Origin: Zea mays
Taxonomy: Eukaryota; Streptophyta; Magnoliopsida; Poales; Poaceae
Assembly (NCBI RefSeq): GCF_902167145.1
Contig: NC_050100.1
Span: 215,072,081 to 215,136,080 of the forward strand
Reading direction: 5' to 3'
DNA: 64,000 nt
Position numbers and translations under genes: made by a program. The notes under the pieces are model-generated. The model ran no database searches, was not told the origin of the DNA, and was given only the letters and a program-made list of their open reading frames with translations. Each line of letters starts with the position of its first letter. The first letter of the stretch is position 1. Shown piece after piece: positions 24,822 through 35,604 of this stretch.

Positions 24822-25215
24822 CCTAGGGCGTTAGCTCTCCCTCCGCTAGACACGTAGCACTCTGCTACACCCCCCATTGTACACCTGGATCCTCTCCTTA
24901 CGAGTATAAAAGGGAGGACCAGGGCCTTCTCAGAGGAGGTTGGCCGCGCGGGACCGAGGACGGGACAGGCGCTCTCTTGGGGCCGCTCGCTTCCCTCACC
25001 CGCGTGGACGCTTGTAACCCCCCTACTGCAAGCGCACCTGACCTGGGCGCGGGACGAACACGAAGGCCGCGGGACTTCCACCTCTCTCACGCTCGACTCC
25101 GGCCACCTCGCCTCTCCCCCCTTCGCGCTCGCCCACGCGCTCGACCCATCTGGGTTGGGGCACGCAGCACACTCACTCGTCGGCTTAGGGACCCCCCTGT
25201 CTCGAAACGCCGACA

Positions 25216-25237
25216 GTTGGCGCGCCAGGTAGGGGCC
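25216..25237 (+). other. Primer-binding site region of the Huck-like element
   Basis: It follows the LTR end directly: g, then ttggcgcgccaggtagggg. The position and the TTGGCGC start fit a gypsy PBS. The tRNA species is not asserted. Confidence 0.75.
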
Positions 25238-25275
25238 TGCTGCGTGCTGACGAACAGCTCCCCGTCAAGCTCCAG

Positions 25276-28200
25276 ATGGGCAGTCTCCAGCAACCTCTCC
25301 GGCCCGGGACAATGCTTCGTTTCGGGACTCTTGAGTTCATGTCCTTCGACGGCAGCTACGACATGATACTTCTTCCACCGCCGCGCGACTACGACAATGG
25401 CGGCCGACAACCCGCCCGCCGGCGGCGGAATCGACGACGTCTTCCCCGCGTGGTGGAAGAGCAACATTCGGGTTCGCTCCGTTCTCTCCCCCGCCAACGG
25501 AGGAGGAGGCGGGGCCGTCAAGGCCAGGCGGGAGGCCGCGCTTCGTCGGCCGTCGAGCGAATCGACGCCCCCGACGCCCCGACGGAAGGCACGCCGGACG
25601 TCGACCTCGCGTTCAAGACGGAGGCAGGCGCCGTCCCCCCGCGACACGCTGACCCCGAGCAAGAAGACGACGCCGGCGCGCTCGCGGAAAGCCTGCAGGA
25701 CGTCGCCCTCGAACCAGAGATGACGGTGCAACCAGTCCCCAATGTGACTACGTCGCTCCTCGTCGACCACAAGGTACCGACTAACTCCCATCTTGTGTCA
25801 TTTCGACTCGGCCTCAACCCGCCAAACGACCTCGTTTTGGCGGGCGCTCTCATTGAGGCGAGTGCAACCCCACTGGGGTTTCGTATGCGGTCGCCTTGGG
25901 ACCGACTGACGGACGTCTCGACCTACGGGCCCTCTGGGTCCGAGGAAGATGACGATCCCGGCATCGGTTGGGATTTCTCCGGACTTGGCAACCCCAGTGC
26001 CGTGCGGGACTTCATGACCGCATGTGACTACTGCCTATCCGACTGTTCCGATGGAAGCCGCAGCCTTGGCGACGAGAGCTGCGGCCCAAGCCGCGAATGT
26101 TTCCACATCGAGCTAGGGGATCCCTCCGAAGGCAACCATCTTGGCATGCCGGAGGACGGTGATCTCCCTAGGCCGGTGCCTCGCGCCGACATCCCACGGG
26201 AGCTAGCTGTGGTCCCCGCTCCGGCGGGGGGTTACGACCCACAACTCGAGCAAGTCCGCGAGGCGCAGGCCAGGCTCAACGAGGGAACAGGAGCGCTTGA
26301 GCCGATCCGTCGGGACGTCGGACAGGCATGGGTGGGCCAACCCCTGGCCGGAGAAATACGTCACCTGCCCCAAGGTCTCCAGCACCGCGTCGCCAACGAT
26401 GTCAGGATTAGGCCGCCGCCCGCATCCAGCGGGGTTGGTCAGAACCTGGCAACCGCAGCAATGCTCATCCGCGCGATGCCGGAGCCGTCAACCACCAAGG
26501 GTCGGCGAATCCAGGGAGAACTCAAGAATCTCCTGGAAGGCGCTGCGGCCCGGTGGGCCGAGAGCACTGCCTCCCGAAGGCAAGGATATCCCTCGGAACC
26601 TCATGCCGCGACTTCCCGATTCATGCGGGAAGCCTCGGTCTACACCGGGCGCACGCGCAACACCGCGCCTGCGGCCCCGGGCCACCTCGGCAACGAGCAC
26701 CATCGACGCGACCGTCGAGCTCACCTCGACGAAAGGGTGCGCCGAGGCTACCACCCCAGGCGTGGGGGGCGCTACGACAGCGGGGAGGATCGGAGTCCCT
26801 CGCCCGAACCACCCGGTTCGCAGGCCTTCAGTCGGGCCATCCGACGGGCGCCATTCCCGATCCGGTTCCGACCCCCGACTACTATCACGAAGTACTCGGG
26901 GGAAACGAGACCGGAACTGTGGCTCGCGGACTACCGCCTTGCCTGCCAACTGGGTGGAATGGACGACGACAACCTCATCATCCGTAACCTCCCCCTGTTC
27001 CTCTCCGACACTGCTCGCGCCTGGTTGGAGCACCTGCCTCCGGGGCAGATCTCCAACTGGGACGACTTGGTCCAAGCCTTCGCTGGCAATTTCCAGGGCA
27101 CATACGTGCGCCCCGGGAATTCCTGGGACCTTCGAAGCCGCTGGCAACAGCCGGGGGAGTCGCTCCGGGACTACATCCGGCGATTCTCGAAGCAGCGCAC
27201 CGAGCTGCCCAACATCACCGACTCGGATGTCATCGGCGCGTTCCTCGCCGGCACCACTTGCCGCGACCTGGTGAGCAAGCTGGGTCGCAAGACCCCCACC
27301 AGGGCGAGCGAGCTGATGGACATCGCCACCAAGTTCGCCTCTGGCCAGGAGGCGGTCGAGGCTATCTTCCGAAAAGACAAGCAGCCCCAGGGCCGCCCAT
27401 CGGAAGAAGCTCCCGAGGCGTCTGCTCCACGCGGCGCCAAGAAGAAAGGCAAGAAGAAGTCGCAATCGAAACGCGACGCCGCTGACGCGGACCTTGTCGC
27501 CGCCGCCGAGTACAAGAACCCTCGGAAGTCCCCCGGAGGTGCAAACCTCTTCGACAAGATGCTCAAGGAGCCGTGCCCCTACCATCAGGGGCCCGTCAAG
27601 CACACCCTCGAGGAGTGCGTTATGCTTCGGCGTCACTTCCACAGGGCCGGGCCACCCGCCGAGGGTGGCAGGGCCCGCGACGACGACAAGAACGAAGATC
27701 ACCCAGCAGGAGAGTTCCCCGAGGTCCGCGACTGCTTCATGATCTATGGAGGGCATGCGGCGAATGCCTCGGCTCGGCACCGCAAGCAAGAGCGCCGAGA
27801 GGTCTGCTCGGTGAAGGTGGCGGCGCCAGTCTACCTAGACTGGTCCGACAAGCCCATCACCTTCGACCAGGCCGACCACCCCGACCATGTGCCGAGCCCG
27901 GGGAAATACCCGCTCGTCGTCGGCAATGTCAGGCTCACCAAGGTCCTGATGGATGGGGGCAGCTGCCTCAACATCATCTATGCCGAGACCCTCAAGCTCC
28001 TGCGCGTCGATCTGTCCTCCGTCCGAGCAGGCGCTGCGCCCTTCCACGGGATCATCCCTGGGAAGCGCGTCCAGCCCCTCGGGCGACTCGACCTCCCCGT
28101 CTGCTTCGGGACACCCTCCAACTTCCGAAGGGAGACCCTGACGTTCGAGGTGGTCGGGTTCCGAGGAACCTACCACGCCGTACTAGGGAGGCCATGCTAC

Positions 28201-28512
28201 GCGAAGTTCATGGCCGTCCCCAACTACACCTACCTGAAGCTCAAGATGTCGGGCCCCAACGGGGTCATCACCGTCGGCCCCACGTACAAACACGCGTTCG
28301 AATGCGACGTGGAGTGCGTGGAGTACGCCGAGGCCCTCGCCGAGTCCGAGGCCCTCATCGCCGACCTGGAGAACCTCTCCAAGGAGGTGCCAGACGTGAA
28401 GTGCCATGCCGGCAACTTCGAGCCAGCAGAGACGGTCAAGGCCGTCCCTCTCGACCCCAGTGGCGACACCACCAAGCAGATCCGGATCGGTTCCGGGCTC
28501 GACCCCAAATAG
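25276..28512 (+). CDS. Huck-like Gag-protease, 1078 aa, ending at an in-frame UAG
   Basis: This is the gypsy Gag with C-terminal protease. The real ATG at 25276 is about 60 nt after the LTR end. The N-terminal 500 residues are Arg/Pro/Glu-rich and poorly conserved. The gag core (retrotrans_gag type) lies near residues 530-690, with TKYSGETRPELWL, ARAWLEHLPPGQI and FQGTYVRPGN. A Lys-rich stretch follows, then a CPYH...HTLEEC zinc-binding-like segment near 770-785. The protease has LMDGGSCLN (D-G-G form used by Tat elements) near 890-900 and a VLGRP motif near 975. The frame ends DPK then UAG at 28510-28512. The next codon continues pol in the same frame, so this looks like one Gag-Pol reading frame broken by a stop, or a read-through arrangement. 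Confidence 0.92.
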   Translation: MGSLQQPLRPGTMLRFGTLEFMSFDGSYDMILLPPPRDYDNGGRQPARRRRNRRRLPRVVEEQHSGSLRSLPRQRRRRRGRQGQAGGRASSAVERIDAPDAPTEGTPDVDLAFKTEAGAVPPRHADPEQEDDAGALAESLQDVALEPEMTVQPVPNVTTSLLVDHKVPTNSHLVSFRLGLNPPNDLVLAGALIEASATPLGFRMRSPWDRLTDVSTYGPSGSEEDDDPGIGWDFSGLGNPSAVRDFMTACDYCLSDCSDGSRSLGDESCGPSRECFHIELGDPSEGNHLGMPEDGDLPRPVPRADIPRELAVVPAPAGGYDPQLEQVREAQARLNEGTGALEPIRRDVGQAWVGQPLAGEIRHLPQGLQHRVANDVRIRPPPASSGVGQNLATAAMLIRAMPEPSTTKGRRIQGELKNLLEGAAARWAESTASRRQGYPSEPHAATSRFMREASVYTGRTRNTAPAAPGHLGNEHHRRDRRAHLDERVRRGYHPRRGGRYDSGEDRSPSPEPPGSQAFSRAIRRAPFPIRFRPPTTITKYSGETRPELWLADYRLACQLGGMDDDNLIIRNLPLFLSDTARAWLEHLPPGQISNWDDLVQAFAGNFQGTYVRPGNSWDLRSRWQQPGESLRDYIRRFSKQRTELPNITDSDVIGAFLAGTTCRDLVSKLGRKTPTRASELMDIATKFASGQEAVEAIFRKDKQPQGRPSEEAPEASAPRGAKKKGKKKSQSKRDAADADLVAAAEYKNPRKSPGGANLFDKMLKEPCPYHQGPVKHTLEECVMLRRHFHRAGPPAEGGRARDDDKNEDHPAGEFPEVRDCFMIYGGHAANASARHRKQERREVCSVKVAAPVYLDWSDKPITFDQADHPDHVPSPGKYPLVVGNVRLTKVLMDGGSCLNIIYAETLKLLRVDLSSVRAGAAPFHGIIPGKRVQPLGRLDLPVCFGTPSNFRRETLTFEVVGFRGTYHAVLGRPCYAKFMAVPNYTYLKLKMSGPNGVITVGPTYKHAFECDVECVEYAEALAESEALIADLENLSKEVPDVKCHAGNFEPAETVKAVPLDPSGDTTKQIRIGSGLDPK

Positions 28513-31500
28513 GAAGCCGTGCTCGTCGACTTTCTCCGTGCAAACGCCGACGTCTTTGCGTGGAGTCCCTCGGACATGCCCGGCATACCGAGGGATGTCG
28601 CCGAGCACTCGCTGGATATTCGGGCCGGAGCCCGACCCGTCAGGCAGCCTCTGCGCCGATTCGACGAGGAAAAGCGCAGAGTGATTGGCGAAGAGATCCA
28701 CAAGCTAATGGCAGCATGGTTCATCAAAGAGGTATTCCATCCCGAATGGCTTGCCAACCCTGTGCTTGTGAGGAAGAAAGGGGGGAAATGGCGGATGTGT
28801 GTAGACTACACTGGTCTCAACAAAGCATGTCCGAAGGTTCCCTACCCTCTGCCTCGCATCGACCAAATCGTGGATTCCACCGCTGGGTGCGAAACCCTGT
28901 CCTTCCTCGATGTCTACTCAGGGTATCACCAGATCCGGATGAAAGAGTCCGACCAGCTCGCGACTTCTTTCATCACGCCGTTCGGCATGTACTGCTATGT
29001 CACCATGCCGTTCGGTTTGAGGAATGCGGGCGCGACGTACCAGCGGTGCATGAACCATGTGTTCGGCGAACACATCGGTCGCACAGTCGAGGCCTACGTC
29101 GATGACATCGTAGTCAAGACAAGGAAGGCTTCCGACCTCCTCTCCGACCTTGAAGTGACATTCCGGTGTCTCAAGGCGAAAGGAGTCAAGCTCAATCCTG
29201 AGAAGTGTGTCTTCGGGGTGCCCCGAGGCATGCTCCTAGGGTTCATCGTCTCCGAGCGAGGCATCGAAGCCAACCCGAAGAAGATCGCGGCCATCACCGG
29301 CATGGGACCCATCAAGGACTTAAAAGGTGTACAGAGGGTCATGGGATGCCTCGCGGCCCTGAGCCGCTTCATCTCACGCCTCGGCGAAAGAGGTCTGCCT
29401 CTGTACCGCCTCTTAAGGAAGGCCGAGTGTTTCGCTTGGACCCCTGAGGCCGAGGAAGCCCTCGGCAACCTGAAGGCGCTCCTTACAAAGGCGCCTGTCT
29501 TGGTGCCCCCGGCGGACGGAGAAGCCCTCTTGGTCTACGTCGCCGCGACCACTCAGGTGGTTAGCGCCGCGATTGTGGTCGAGAGGCAAGAGGAAGGGCA
29601 TGCATTGCCCGTTCAGAGGCCGGTCTACTTCATCAGCGAAGTGCTGTCCGAGACTAAGATCCGCTACCCACAAGTTCAAAAGCTGCTGTATGCTGTGATC
29701 CTGACAAGGCGGAAGCTGCGACACTACTTCGAGTCTCATCCGGTAACTGTGGTGTCATCCTTCCCCCTGGGGGAGATCATCCAGTGCCGAGAGGCCTCGG
29801 GCAGGATCGCAAAGTGGGCGGTGGAAATCATGGGCGAAACGATCTCGTTCGCCCCCCGGAAGGCCATCAAGTCCCAGGTGTTGGCGGATTTCGTGGCCGA
29901 ATGGGTCGACACCCAGCTGCCAACGACTCCGATCCAACCGGAGCTCTGGACCATGTTTTTCGACGGGTCGCTGATGAAGACGGGGGCCGGCGCGGGCCTG
30001 CTCTTCATCTCGCCCCTCGGAAAGCACTTGCGCTACGTGCTGCGCCTCCATTTCCCGGCGTCCAACAATGTGGCCGAGTACGAAGCTCTGGTCAACGGAT
30101 TGCGGATCGCCATCGAGCTAGGGGTCAGACGCCTCGACGCCCGCGGTGATTCGCAGCTCGTCATCGACCAAGTCATGAAGAACTCCCACTGCCGCGACCC
30201 GAAGATGGAGGCCTACTGCGATGAGGTTCGGCGCCTAGAAGACAAGTTCTTCGGGATCGAGCTCAACCACATCGCTCGGCGCTACAACGAAACTGCAGAC
30301 GAGCTGACTAAAATAGCCTCGGGGCGAACGACGGTCCCCCCGGACGTCTTCCCCCGGGATCTGCATCAACCCTCGGTCAAGCTCGACGACGTGCCCGAGC
30401 CCGAGGTACCCTCGGCGCAGCCCGAGGTACCCTCGGCCCCCGAGGGCGAGGCACTGGACATCGAGGAAGGGCAGAGCGGGGTCACGCCAGATCAAGATTG
30501 GCAAGCCCCGTACCTACAATATCTCCGTCGAGGAGAGCTACCCCTCGACCAAGTCGAGGCTCGGCGGGTAGCGCGACGCGCCAAGTCATTCGTCTTGCTG
30601 GGCGACGAAGAGGAGCTCTACCATCGCAGCCCCTCGGGTATCCTCCAGCGATGCATCTCCATCGCCGAAGGTCGGGAACTGCTGCAAGAAATACACTCGG
30701 GGGCTTGCGGCCACCACGCTGCGCCCCGAGCCCTTGTCGGGAATGCTTTCCGGCAAGGCTTCTACTGGCCAACGGCGGTGGCTGACGCCACTAGAATTGT
30801 CCGCACCTGCGAAGGGTGCCAATTCTATGCGAAGCGGACACACCTGCCCGCTCAGGCTCTACAGACGATACCCATCACCTGGCCCTTCGCTGTATGGGGC
30901 CTGTACCTCGTCGGTCCCTTGCAGAAGGCGCCCGGGGGCTACACGCACCTGCTGGTCGCCATCGACAAATTCTCCAAGTGGATCGAGGTCCGACCTCTGA
31001 ACAGCATCAGGTCCGAGCAGGCGGTGGCGTTCTTCACCAACATCGTCCATCACTTCGGGGTCCCGAACTCCATCATCACCGACAACGGTACCCAGTTCAC
31101 CGGCAAAAAATTCTTGGATTTTTGCGAGGATCATCATATCCGGGTGGACTGGGCCGCCGTGGCTCATCCCATGTCGAATGGGCAAGTAGAACGTGCCAAC
31201 GGCATGATTCTACAAGGGCTCAAGCCTCGGATCTACAACGACCTCAACAAGTTCGGCAAGCGATGGATGAAGGAACTCCCCTCGGTGGTCTGGAGCCTAA
31301 GGACGACGCCGAGTCGTGCCACGGGCTTCACGCCGTTTTTCCTGGTCTACGGGGCTGAAGCTATCTTGCCCACTGACCTGGAATACGGCTCCCCGAGGAC
31401 GAGGGCCTACGCCGATCAAAGCAACCAAGCAAGCCGAGAGGAATCGCTGGACCAGCTGGAGGAGGTTCGGGACAGGGCCTTACTACACTCGGCGCGGTAC

Positions 31501-31741
31501 CAGCAGTCCCTGCGATGCTACCACGCCCGAGGGGTCCGGTCCCGAGACCTCCAGGTGGGCGATCTGGTGCTTCGGCTGCGGCAAGACGCCCGAGGGAGGC
31601 ACAAGCTCACGCCCCCCCTGGGAAGGGCCATTCGTCATCGCCAAAGTTCTGAAGCCCGGAACATACAAGCTGGCCAACAATCAAGGCGAGATCTACGGCA
31701 ACGCTTGGAACATCAAACAGCTACGTCGCTTCTACCCTTAA
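28513..31741 (+). pseudogene. Huck-like Pol (RT, RNase H, second RNase H, integrase), damaged
   Basis: Pol runs in the same frame as Gag after the UAG. GTG at 28519 is only a possible start, and ATGs come later. RT has FLDVYSGYHQI and YVDD (codons near 29095-29106). The ordinary RNase H follows, with VYFISEVLS. A second, archaeal-type RNase H is marked by FFDGSLMKTGAG, NVAEYEAL and GDSQLVIDQ (about 29955-30175). Integrase has HX..H, CX2C (CEGC), TDNGTQF (D at codon 31081) and NGQVERAN (E at codon 31189), 35 residues apart. The expected first catalytic Asp, in WGL-x-LVGPL, is Tyr (TAC, 30904-30906). A run of seven C at 31612-31618 shifts the frame: codons before it and the frame ending at the stop 31739-31741 fit one family integrase tail only if a single C is surplus. 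The unshifted frame runs on to 31899. Confidence 0.9.
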
Positions 31742-34700
31742 GATGTTTTCAAGTTGTTCATATACCTCGCACCTATGCAAAGTTTAGTCGTCAAGGAAGG
31801 GTCGGCCTAGCCTCGACAAAGCCCGACCCTCCCTCGGGGGCTAAAAGGGGGAGACCCCCTCTGCGTCGAATTTTTCCTCGAAAAAGGGTCTCTTTTTAGC
31901 AGAATTGCTTTCGTGCTTCTTGACTACTTCGGAAAGCGGATCCTGGAAACAGCGGAGTACACGTAAGCAGCCAAGGTTGACCGAGCCGAGGGACTCCCAC
32001 GCCTCCGGGATACGGATACCTCGCTCATCACCTTCTGCGAGAAGTAACTCACGTTCGGATAAAGCGACTCCGTGGACCGAACAAGTCTTCACGTTCGGAA
32101 GCTCTCCTGCCGAAGCAGTCCTTCAAGCTTTCTCGACTAGGTCGGGGACAGGGCCTCATGGACGGGTGAAAGTACGCGTAAGCGGCAAGGCCGACCGAGC
32201 CGAGGGATTCCCACGCCTCTGGGATACGGATACCTCACTCGTCCCTTCCGCGAGAAGCAACTCTCGCTCACACAAACATCCCCGTTACCGACAGAGTCCA
32301 GATGCTCGAAACAAGAGGAAAAAAGACGCAGCTTCGCAAGCGCCGCGAGGGTGTGTTTTCTGGCTTCGGCGGCCGCAGAAAGCACACGCTACAAGATTAT
32401 CTGATCCTGCAGGCTCGGGTCTTCACGCTGAAGGGAGCCGTAGCACCCTCGGCATCGACGACGTCTTCAGCAAAGTCCGACCCAGCCTCGGACGGCGACG
32501 CGGTCCAGGGACTCCTCCGGGAATCCGGCCCGAGCAGGCGGCTCGGCCGGTTACCCCTGGGGCCTCGGTCAACCGACTTCCAAGGGCGCCAGCCCGACCC
32601 AAGGCCCCGGCTGATCGACTTTGGCGTCGGCACCACTGACGGACAACACGGCTACGCTCCGGCCAACCAGGTTCCCATTCTCGAGCCAACTCCGCCTCTG
32701 TTCATACTGATATCGCTACCCCTGGCCTCGGTCCACCGAAGGGCGGCCGAGGGGTCTCTTTAACTAAGCTAGAGGAGCCCTAGACAACAAGGCCGAACGG
32801 GCCGAGGGATTCCTACGCCTCCGGGATACGGATACCTCACCCGTCACCTTGACACGGGGCGACTCATGCTTGGTAAAGCGGTTCAGATAATCAACAGGCG
32901 AGACTTAGTGCTCGAAAATGAGGAAAAAACACGGCTCCGTGCCGAAATTACATACATGTTCAGGCCCCGACAGCCACAATGAACAAAAAACACTGGCATT
33001 CGAAGTGCCATTACAAACGGAACTCCGGTTCCCCCTCCGCAGGCACAAACGACCCCACTCCGAGGGGGAAGGCCTGCGGAGCAACGGAAGGCCGACGAAC
33101 GGCGCGCCATCACCTGCTCCAGCAGCGGCGACGACGACGACTTCTGCTCCGGGGGGCCGAACAGCGGCAGCACTGACCTCAGGGTGAATGCCGCTGCCAG
33201 GAGGCCCCTGCCCATGCCAAAACTTGTGAGGCAAGGACGGGCAGAAGGCCGAGAAGTTGGAGGTCAGCCCGTGGCCGGCCCCGGCCGCCGCGCCGGCGGA
33301 AGAACCTCTTCCAGCTGCCGTGGCGGACGCCGGCGCCGCGAGCGGCCCCGAAGCCACTCGCGGCTGAAGACCGGGCACGCTGCAGCTGTCGGACGCCACG
33401 GGCAATACCCGCTCCTCCCCCCGTCACTGAGTGAAGGAGCGGGCCACCGCCCACGCAGGGGCCGACCCCAACTCGGCACTCTCCCCTCCCCAGCCTTGGT
33501 GATGAAAATCCTTGAGGCTGAGGGAGGGGCAGAGGCTGCAGCCCGGCTCGCTTTCCCCCACCATCAAGCCGGAGGTCGCCATCTCGGGTGACCGCCGGTG
33601 GGGGGGTGCGACCGGGCTGCGTGATGAAAATCCTTGAAGCCGAACGATGGCTGAGAGGTACCAACTCCCATGGGGTTGCGTTCCTCCAACGAGGAGGCGG
33701 AAAGGCGGCGGATACCCCCCATCCGGGGGCTTGGAAGATGGAAAGACACGACGCATAAGGGAGGAAGAAGACATGGTTGCCTTCCGAAAGGAGTCTCCCT
33801 CCTTTTAAAGGCAACTCTCCCTACGTGCGCCCCCAGGCGCCGCGGGTTGAGTCTTCTCCAACACGCTCCAAGGCCCTCCCCTGCGACTCAGGGGCTGGGT
33901 CCCGCATGTCATGCAAACCAGCTCAGGGCAGAAGAAGCCAAACCGCCGCGCGTGGTGCGCACGACCGTCCAGCGGTTACAAGCGACTCCCCATTTCCGCC
34001 CAGACCAACGGGCAGAAGGGGCAGGCAGCCATGCAGGCGGCATGCAACCACGCCAGATGGACGCGCTTCTCCGACTTCTGACACACCAGCTTGGGAACCC
34101 AGGCCCACGCGTCGAGCAACCGGCGCGCCAGTTGCTGCATGCAAGCAACCGCACCGCCACTTGTGCCACCATCGCGCCTCTTCGGTTGCGGAGCCTATGA
34201 CGCGACTCGAGGCGACCCAACAGCGCCAGCCTGGCGCGTCGGTCAAAGCGACCGAAAGTGGGCCGGCAGTAATAGCGGTGGCAGGCGGGCGGGCGCAGCG
34301 GTCACGTCGTCAGCCAGGCTCATGTCCCATCCTGGGACAGCAAGAGAGCCTCCTCTCACGGCGTGGAGACGGTGCACCCGTGACCCGTTCCTCGAACGGA
34401 TCGCACGCGCGCAACGGCCGCCCCGCCAACCACTCGTCGGCCTGTCGCATTAACTCCGCGGCGGGACAGGCAGCGCCTCTGGCAGGAGGAGCGCGCGACG
34501 CTTCACCTTCGCCGTAATAACCGCGTCAGAAAAGGTACGCCACGTCGTCCGATTTCGTATCCTTTTCCGTTTTCCTCTTTCTCTATCTCTTGCAACAGGG
34601 ATCGGGAAAGGGGGATACCCCGAAAGGGATCCTTCTCCGCGAAGGAACCGGGCTCCGAGCCCCCCACTACTGATCAGGGGTTCGAAGGCTGGCCCTCCGA

Positions 34701-35604
34701 AGGGTTCAACAGCCGCCTCAGATCACGTGGGCCCGACACCCACTACTGGTCAGGGGTTCGAAGGCCAGCCCCCCGAAGGGTTCCATGGCCGCCTCAGGCT
34801 ACTCGGGCTCCGCGCCCATTACTGATCAGGGGTTCGAAGGCTGGCCCCCGAAGGGTTCACAGTCGCCTCAGACACCGAGCGAGGGATGACCAGGGGTACG
34901 TTCGATACATAACCGAGGCTCGGGCTGCGCTCCCGAGGTACCCTAGGACATTTCCGAGACCAGCGGGAACGATCTTGTAACGGAATCCCATCGGAGGGAG
35001 GCATCGAGCCCTCGGACCCCGTCGCCAGGGGACCGGGTCCGGCAAATCACCCGCAGGTACTTTTGGGCGTGCCTCTGGGCCCCTAGCCGACCCCCAACGA
35101 ACGGGGCACGGACGTCCACTCGGATTACCCGCTTGCAGCTCACCGGAGACACCATGTTCGGTGCCCATCGAGGGTAACATGGCGCACTCCCCCCTCCTCC
35201 TTGCGGAAAGGCGACGTAGGGGCGTATGTAAAAAGTCGAGTCTGTCCCTGATCGCCCTCTCGCCCTGTGCAGAGGCTCGGGGGCTGCTCTCGCAAAAACC
35301 GGCTCCGGCCAAATCGTTGACAGCGTCAACATACCAGCCCGAGAGCTTGGGCCCCGACCGTGCACCCGGGCTACGGCCAGTTCGCATGAGGGAACGACCA
35401 GACCAGCCGAAGCGTTACGCGAGGTATTAAGACCTCGAAGGAGTGTAACCACTCCTCCGAGGCCTCGGGGGCTACACCCGGCGGGTGCGCTCGCGCGCAC
35501 CCACCGGAACGAAATGCAACCGAGAAAGGCTGGTCCCCTTGCAAAAAAGTGCGACAAAAGCCTCCAAGCGAGTGCTAACACTCCCTTCGAGGCTCGGGGG
35601 CTAC
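31742..35604 (+). other. Non-coding 3' region of the Huck-like element
   Basis: 3.9 kb between the pol end and the 3' LTR, GC-rich, without a recognisable protein domain on either strand. It has dispersed repeats. The phrase ccgaggga-tcc-acgcctc-gggatacggatacctc recurs near 31985, 32205 and 32805. gatgaaaatccttga recurs near 33500 and 33622. There is a tandem array at 34666-34873. Long minus-strand open frames (33179-33814, 34943-35635) are probably chance products of GC-rich DNA, although Tat elements are known to carry antisense ORFs here. The purine-rich tract ctcgggggctac at 35593-35604 abuts the 3' LTR and is the likely PPT. Confidence 0.7.
34666..34873 (+). repeat. Tandem repeat, about 3 x 76 bp
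   Basis: Three diverged copies of a unit containing actgatcaggggttcgaagg and ccgaagggttc followed by gccgcctcag. They start at about 34666, 34742 and 34818 inside the 3' non-coding region of the gypsy element. Confidence 0.85.

Larger units (their letters stand above)
15938..25215 (+). repeat. 5' LTR of the Huck-like element, split by the copia insertion
   Basis: Two parts, 15938-17057 and 24827-25215, total 1509 bp, equal to the 3' LTR. Differences from the 3' LTR are near 16256, 16460, 16688, 16861, 24831, 24921 and 25156 (six transitions, one transversion). The TATA box TATAAAAG is at 24905-24912, about 80 bp inside the right part, so the insertion separates upstream LTR promoter DNA from the TATA box. 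Confidence 0.92.

Noticed and set aside
25087..25791. 234-codon minus-strand frame across the gypsy 5' LTR end and Gag start
   Set aside because: It spans LTR, PBS and Gag; low-complexity translation with no family likeness.
26488..27789. 433-codon open frame on the minus strand
   Set aside because: Antisense shadow of the GC-rich Gag gene; no domain, and Gag on the plus strand is clearly coding.
33179..33814. 211-codon antisense frame in the gypsy 3' region
   Set aside because: Considered as a Tat-type antisense ORF, but it shows no recognisable protein character; kept only as a question under findings.
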